In this document: piece after piece, positions 47,903-52,484 of the stretch
How positions within the stretch are numbered: the first letter of the stretch is position 1
Layout of the letters: every line of letters begins with the position of its first letter
Source of the DNA: Brachionus koreanus
Taxonomy: Eukaryota; Rotifera; Eurotatoria; Ploima; Brachionidae
NCBI GenBank assembly: GCA_016987375.1
Contig: PJRA01000453.1
Span: forward strand, 348,845-401,328
Direction: 5' to 3'
Length of the DNA: 52,484 nucleotides
Notes under the pieces: generated by a model
What the model was told of the DNA's origin: nothing
Databases searched by the model: none
What the model saw: only the letters and a program-made list of their open reading frames with translations
Position numbers and translations under genes: made by a program

Positions 47903-50248
47903 TTAAAAACGTTTTTTATTTTCATCATTAATTTCTTCTTTTTGTTTGGAAGAGATTTTCTTTTGTCTTGAACGAAAAAAAAAGTTTAATTTCAATTAAA
48001 AAAAATTTTTTTACTCACTTTTTTTTACTGAAAAAATCGAAAAAACCACACAATGTAGATAAAAGCAAAAAAATAAAAATTAATGATGCTGCCACAATGA
48101 TAAACCCTTGTAGTTGAAAGAAAAAATTTTTTATTTTTTATTTTGATTAAAAAAATTAAATTAATTTACAAATTATACTAATTTGACAATGTTCACCAAC
48201 ATACCAGCCTAGACAATAGCAGACGTACTCTTTTTCTTTTAAACGACAAATTCCCTCATTATCACATTTTTTCGAACAGCCCTTATTACACTTCTCACCG
48301 GGAAACAACTCTTTTTCAGGAGATACATCAACCGAAGTCATACGATCACATTCGCATTCTACACTTCCCAAATTTGGCTTACACCATTCATGATTATAAC
48401 AATAGTTTAATTTTTCCGTTTTGCAAGTGAATTGATTGTCTTAAGAAAAAAAGTTTCTAATGGTAACAATTAACAAAACATTAAATTGATAATTATTGAA
48501 AAAAAAATTCTCAATAAAAATGCTATCTAATAAACTATCTAGATATTTTACTTTAATAATTCTTTTTAATTCATATTTTGTTTATTTGTATAATTTTTGT
48601 TATGAATTTTTACTATTGACCAGGAAAGAAATAAACAAATCAGTAATTTGCATTGGTGTATTCAACCTGATATTTTGCCTAGTCATGTGGTTATTCTTAT
48701 TAGTTGTTTTTAAACCCTATCCATCTGTCAAAAAACAATTTAATCTTAGTAAAAAAATGCTAAAAACGTTGCGTCTTAAAGTCAAAGATCAAAAAGAAGA
48801 TTTTAGATTATTGTGTGATCAAGATATGCTTTTGATTGATCATATTGAGACAATGAAGCTGCAAATATGGACCCGAAATGGATTTGGTCAAGTAAATATA
48901 TGCTTAAAATGCAAAATAATTCGTCCCGATAGATGCTATCATTGTTCAAAATGCTCCATATGCATCCTCAAAAGAGACCACCATTGCCCACTTTTAAACA
49001 AATGCATCGGATTTTCTAATCAAAAATATTTCATCTTGTTTTTATTCTACACTTTGATTTATAGCTTATTCTTTGCATTGACCATAATTCATTGCATGAC
49101 TTTGAATGAACTTGAGAGAATTTATGAAAATATACACGAATTTTCAAGTTGGAATTTTTTTTTTACATTTCTTATCGTGTTTTTTTCTATCGTACTTTGT
49201 TCCTTTTTGCTAGTCAACTCGTTTTATTTAGCTTGTATTAACAAAACCTCAATAGAAAATAATCATCCTCCAAGACTAGAGATAAAGAGTTGCGAACCAC
49301 TTTACACAGATAACATTTTTAATTTGGGGAAAATAGAAAATTTAAAACAAATATTTGGATCCAGCTTATTGCTCAGTTTATTGCCTGTATGGACTAGTGA
49401 AGGAGATGGTCATCGTTTTAAAATTTTTAATTTTATTATTTAAAAAATAATTCAACTTACATCTAAGAATAAATGATTCTATAAAGTTTTTTATTAAAGA
49501 ATCTTTTTCTCCTGAACCGATATCTAAATTATCAATGTATGCCACACTGTCAATATTTGGCCCTCCTCTTAAATTACTGCGAAAATAATTTTGCATAAAA
49601 GTTTTCATTTGATCCAAATCAATAGATGGCAAGTCTTTGGGATTTGTTTGGTCTTTTTTCCAATAAACAAGCTTTGCAAATACTTTTGGATTAGCATCGC
49701 GTAAATATATTTCTCGTTCTTCAATGTCCATTCCATAGTTTGAGTTAACAAGGATATCTTTTGATTTATCAGGTATATTTTTAAACTATTAAAAAAATTA
49801 AATTGTTTTTTTGAATAATTAGTTTTATATTACAAATTCGTCTACTTCTTTGTAAATTTTTTTATAAGACTTTAATCTACTTGAATAAAATAATGTTAAA
49901 TTCATGTCATATCTTATAACACCTTTTAAATTAATTAAAAAAAGAGAAAATAAAATTAAAAATTAAATAAGCAAAAAACCTAGACATCTATCGTCCTGTT
50001 GAAATAATCCTCTTAGACATCGACACTCTCCTTGATTATTTGAATTTTTTATGCACCGTTTATGCTCTGAAATACTACAATTAGCACACAAACTATTTTC
50101 ATCTTAGATTCGAAATATATCAATTTGTCTTTAAATGCATTTTAGTACTAAACTTACCTTTGATAGTTTGTGTAGAGTGTTTTTTTAGAAGTGATAAATA
50201 ATAGAAAAAAAATAAGCTTAAAGCTAATTTTGATTGAAAAAAAATCAT
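47903..50248 (-). CDS. Single-pass membrane protein with EGF-like repeats, host of a nested gene
   Basis: Exons (minus): 50248-50158, 50102-49980, 49922-49834, 49785-49461, 48439-48170, 48107-48020, 47966-47903; 1050 nt, 349 aa. An N-terminal hydrophobic signal (LALSLFFFYYLSLL) is followed by a short Cys-rich segment (CANCSISEHKRC...CRCLRG). An about 140-residue region follows (IRYDMNLTLFYSS...VFAKLVYWKK...) that looks like a SEA-type domain, only weakly. Then come two EGF-like units (C...WCKPN...CEC; CSKKCDNEGICRL...CYCLGWYVGEHC), one membrane helix (FIIVAASLIFIFLLLSTLCG) and a basic cytoplasmic tail. The donor of the EGF exon is ambiguous: 48170 (chosen) or 48179, both in frame. Its 1-kb fourth intron, far longer than the others, contains the DHHC gene on the opposite strand. 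Family not recognised. Confidence 0.75.
48520..49443 (+). CDS. DHHC palmitoyltransferase (ZDHHC2/15/20-like), intronless
   Basis: A single exon encodes 307 aa. DHHC enzymes S-acylate cytoplasmic Cys residues of membrane-associated proteins, usually at the Golgi or plasma membrane. Four membrane helices (about 9-31, 40-64, 170-192, 213-237) flank the Cys-rich domain: CLKCKIIRPDRCYHCSKCSI, then DHHC at 153-156 (KRDHHCPLLNKCIGFSN). The TTxE motif is present as TSIE (about 243-246). Near the C-terminus LLPVWTSEGDGHRF matches the 'LLPIFSSLGDG' block of the ZDHHC2/15/20 group. PLLNKC replaces the usual PWVNNC. The ATG at 48520 was preferred because upstream codons in frame have no ATG. It lies wholly inside an intron of the minus-strand EGF gene; its stop is 17 bp from that gene's exon 4. 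The lack of introns suggests a retrocopy. Confidence 0.9.
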   Translation: MLSNKLSRYFTLIILFNSYFVYLYNFCYEFLLLTRKEINKSVICIGVFNLIFCLVMWLFLLVVFKPYPSVKKQFNLSKKMLKTLRLKVKDQKEDFRLLCDQDMLLIDHIETMKLQIWTRNGFGQVNICLKCKIIRPDRCYHCSKCSICILKRDHHCPLLNKCIGFSNQKYFILFLFYTLIYSLFFALTIIHCMTLNELERIYENIHEFSSWNFFFTFLIVFFSIVLCSFLLVNSFYLACINKTSIENNHPPRLEIKSCEPLYTDNIFNLGKIENLKQIFGSSLLLSLLPVWTSEGDGHRFKIFNFII

Positions 50249-51789
50249 TTTATTTTTAAAAAAAAATCCAAAATTTTGAGACTTAAAATTTATCCTAATT
50301 TTCTAATTATTTTAAATATTAATAAAGTAGATATAAAGGTAATCGTTGAGCAAATTTTTCAAGTATTCTCCTTTATATTTAGTTGAAAATAGATTTTTTG
50401 GTATATTTTATAAATATTGAATTTTCAAATAATTCGACATCCAGTAAAGAATGCTTTTTTTCAAAATCAGTATTAAATTTCATATTAAATATCTGCTATT
50501 AAATGTAAATTTAATTTTAATTGAATTAGTTTCATCTCATATTTTTGATAAAAAAATTAATTTTATTTTCCCTTAAGATCTTTTAAATAAATTATAAAGT
50601 GATCAAGGTTTATTTCTTTGGCTAATTTAATACTTTCTAATTAGAAAACTATTAAAAAAATAATTTAAACAAAATTTTCAAAATTTGATGCTTGAATAAA
50701 TTAAAATCTTTTTCTAATATTTGAATATTTTTGTGGCAGCAATAAAAAAGAAAATATTCTTTCTTCAAAGACTTCAAATAAATAGTTAGTATTTTCTTAC
50801 TTAAATATTTTTTAAATGCAAATACAACCTTAAAATTTCGAAAAATTAGAAATAATTTTTATGAATTTTTTTTAAATTTAAAATTAAACTGATCTCATTG
50901 TGAAAGCTCAATTCATAGAATTATTTTTTAATGCAAAAATTTTATTTTGCTATCATCTATGAATTTTTGATTGAAATTCAAAATCAATTGTAAATCAATT
51001 GATCATTTTTTTGGAAAAAAATAAGGATCGTATCTAAAATTAATGTCTAATTTTTAAATTCTAATCTGATCTAGTTAGAATTCAAAAATTTTTTTTCTAA
51101 AAAGTAAATTAATAAAACTCTCTTTTTAAACTAAATTAAAATTATAATTTGATTCAGATCATTGACTAAATTTTTTTTTTAAAGAAAAAAATTTATAGTT
51201 TGGAAAATTATAAATTTAGTTGAAATATAATATATTTGATTTAGTTTCATAAAAAAAGATAAATTAAATGGTTCTTTTCTAAGGTTATGCTAAAAATAAA
51301 TTTTTTGTTACTTATGTTCTATTATTTTATTTATAATCAAAAAACACTAATCAACATTTCAAATTAATTTTATGCTAAATTTATATTTTTGAAATTAATT
51401 TTATTTTTATTTCTAATAATTTTTTTAGAATTATTCTTTAATAAGTAAAAAATTTTAAAGAATTAAATGAATTTAATATTTTTATTTAAAAAAAATAAAA
51501 AAACAGTTCTATTTTAAGAGTTAAAATATTTAAAATTTTTTGATCAAATTTTATCAAAAATTTTACTTTGCCTAGTGAATTTTGGAACAAAAATAAAAAA
51601 AAATAAATAGAAAAATAACAAAAAGATTTCTTGTCGTATTTTCAATTTTTTATGAATTTTCTCCAAGTAATTTTATAAACTGGGTCTTAATATCATGGTA
51701 TAATAGTTAAGCTTAAAACTAGACCTTAAATTTGAATTCATTCTCTACTTCTCATTCTGGATTTAATTTATAGTATGAGATATTTAAGA

Positions 51790-51995
51790 CATTATGAATT
51801 TTGGAACAAAAAACAAAAGCTAATTTTAATAACATTTTTTCTTCAGGTCCAAAACTCTTACGAAATGTATTAGCTGTTACAAAGCTTGTATCATTTAATT
51901 TAATTTTAGTGATTTTTTAATAAATAATCTATATTACAAAGACAAAATTTGGATGATATTGTAACAGCTAATACATTTCGTAGAAGAATTTTGGA
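51790..51995. mobile_element. Inverted-repeat element next to a 'CATTGTG'-type end
   Basis: 51848-51881 (TCCAAAACTCTTACGAAATG... TTACA) is the reverse complement of 51960-51995 apart from a few mismatches and one or two small indels: 33-36-bp arms around about 80 bases. Just to the left, from 51790, CATTATGAATTTTGGAACAA matches the end of the MITE family at 7502 and 22896, so this may be a nested or rearranged copy. No ORF. Confidence 0.55.
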
Positions 51996-52319
51996 ATTTT
52001 TTTTTTTATTATTTTGATTCAGAGTAGTTTAAAAATTCAAAGTCTCAAGCCAAGTCTAAGTCCGGACTTTAATTCTATTTTTTTTAAAAAAGTTAAAATC
52101 CAGATTTTAACATCATCTAGAAAAATATAAAAATATAATAATTTTTTGTTTTGTCAATATTAATCTATTATATATTTAAAATTAACTATTGACTAAAATT
52201 TGTTCAAGTTAATTTTTTTTATAACAATTTAAAAAAAGTTGAACCTAAAAAAGCTTTTGACTTGGACTTAAAAAAAATGAAATTTATTTTAATTTATTTT
52301 TGTTTGCTGAAGGAGCTAA

Positions 52320-52415
52320 GCTCGAAAATTTATTTATTTATTAAAAATATACTTTAGGGCAGGCCCTAGGTTCGTCCGAATGGCTTTCGCCTTCGTTTAA
52401 ACCCATTTGTTACAA
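52320..52415 (-). repeat. Possible LINE/SINE tail
   Basis: A GC-rich patch (AAGGCGAAAGCCATTCGG and GGGCCTGCCC on the minus strand) is followed on that strand by TTTTTAATAAATAAATAAA. A GC hairpin-prone block ending in (TAAA)n is typical of a non-LTR element's 3' end. No coding part is visible before the window edge. Confidence 0.35.
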
Positions 52416-52484
52416 GAAATTGATAAAAAAAAGTAAAAAACATATTTTTTAAAAAAGGAAGAGGTTTGAGTTGGTTGAAAAAAT

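Larger units (their letters stand above)
50249..52484. other. Terminal AT-rich region with repeat debris
   Basis: Upstream side of the EGF gene. No coding sequence found. It contains two copies of the GAATTTTGGAACAAAAA motif (51575 and 51795), a 33-bp inverted repeat (51848-51995), AAGTC-type units (52040-52070) and a GC-rich tail-like patch (52320-52415). Confidence 0.5.

Noticed and set aside
1..52484. CRISPR arrays, operons, ribosome binding sites, prophage
   Set aside because: Spliced animal genes throughout; no bacterial or phage signals seen.

Overview
The window looks like animal nuclear DNA: very AT-rich (by eye about three quarters A+T), with compact genes split by mostly 45-110 bp GT...AG introns and separated by long AT-rich stretches. 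The gene content is metazoan signalling, cytoskeletal and ciliary: two UNC5/netrin receptors, TAB1, a septin of the SEPT6 type, a FAM149 protein, a calcium-regulated mitochondrial carrier and a DHHC palmitoyltransferase. Tiny introns with extreme AT content suggest a small protostome such as a monogonont rotifer. That assignment is inference; the sequence does not prove it. I rebuilt the gene models by hand from splice signals and reading frame, and in every model given as a gene the exon lengths sum to an intact frame.

Layout: 1-300 holds a tRNA-derived SINE and a LINE tail (minus strand). 1532-4426 (minus) is a FAM149 gene of 8 exons. 4427-10590 is intergenic and carries a canonical RFX X-box, MITE-like hairpins and transposon or coding scraps. 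10591-12627 (plus) is an internally duplicated, Cys-rich, probably GPI-anchored surface protein with unusually GC-rich coding sequence. 12628-15700 is intergenic with a fresh-looking MITE (56-bp perfect inverted arms, 9-bp target duplication). 15701-17231 (plus) is a SEPT6-class septin. 17232-19350 holds a dead mariner. 19351-21158 (plus) is TAB1, an adaptor with a PP2C-like fold. 21159-23383 contains a 67-bp direct repeat around a GC-rich element, an assembly gap, an AAGTC palindromic repeat and another MITE.

23384-26764 and 34690-38381 (both minus) are two tandem UNC5-type netrin receptors. In both, the death domain is encoded by two short exons that are easy to miss. About 8 kb of AT-rich DNA lies upstream of each; one orphan signal-peptide-like exon (30974-31195, plus) sits between them. 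46378-47812 (plus) is a SCaMC-type ATP-Mg/Pi carrier. It converges on 47903-50248 (minus), a single-pass EGF membrane protein whose 1-kb intron contains a complete intronless DHHC palmitoyltransferase gene on the other strand (48520-49443). 50249-52484 has only repeat debris.

The genes do not form an operon-like unit. The strongest items for a second look are the UNC5 tandem pair, the nested intronless DHHC gene, the internally duplicated GPI-type protein, the MITE with intact target duplication, and the 21.2-22.05 kb duplicated segment. I did not find a clearly new biological system.
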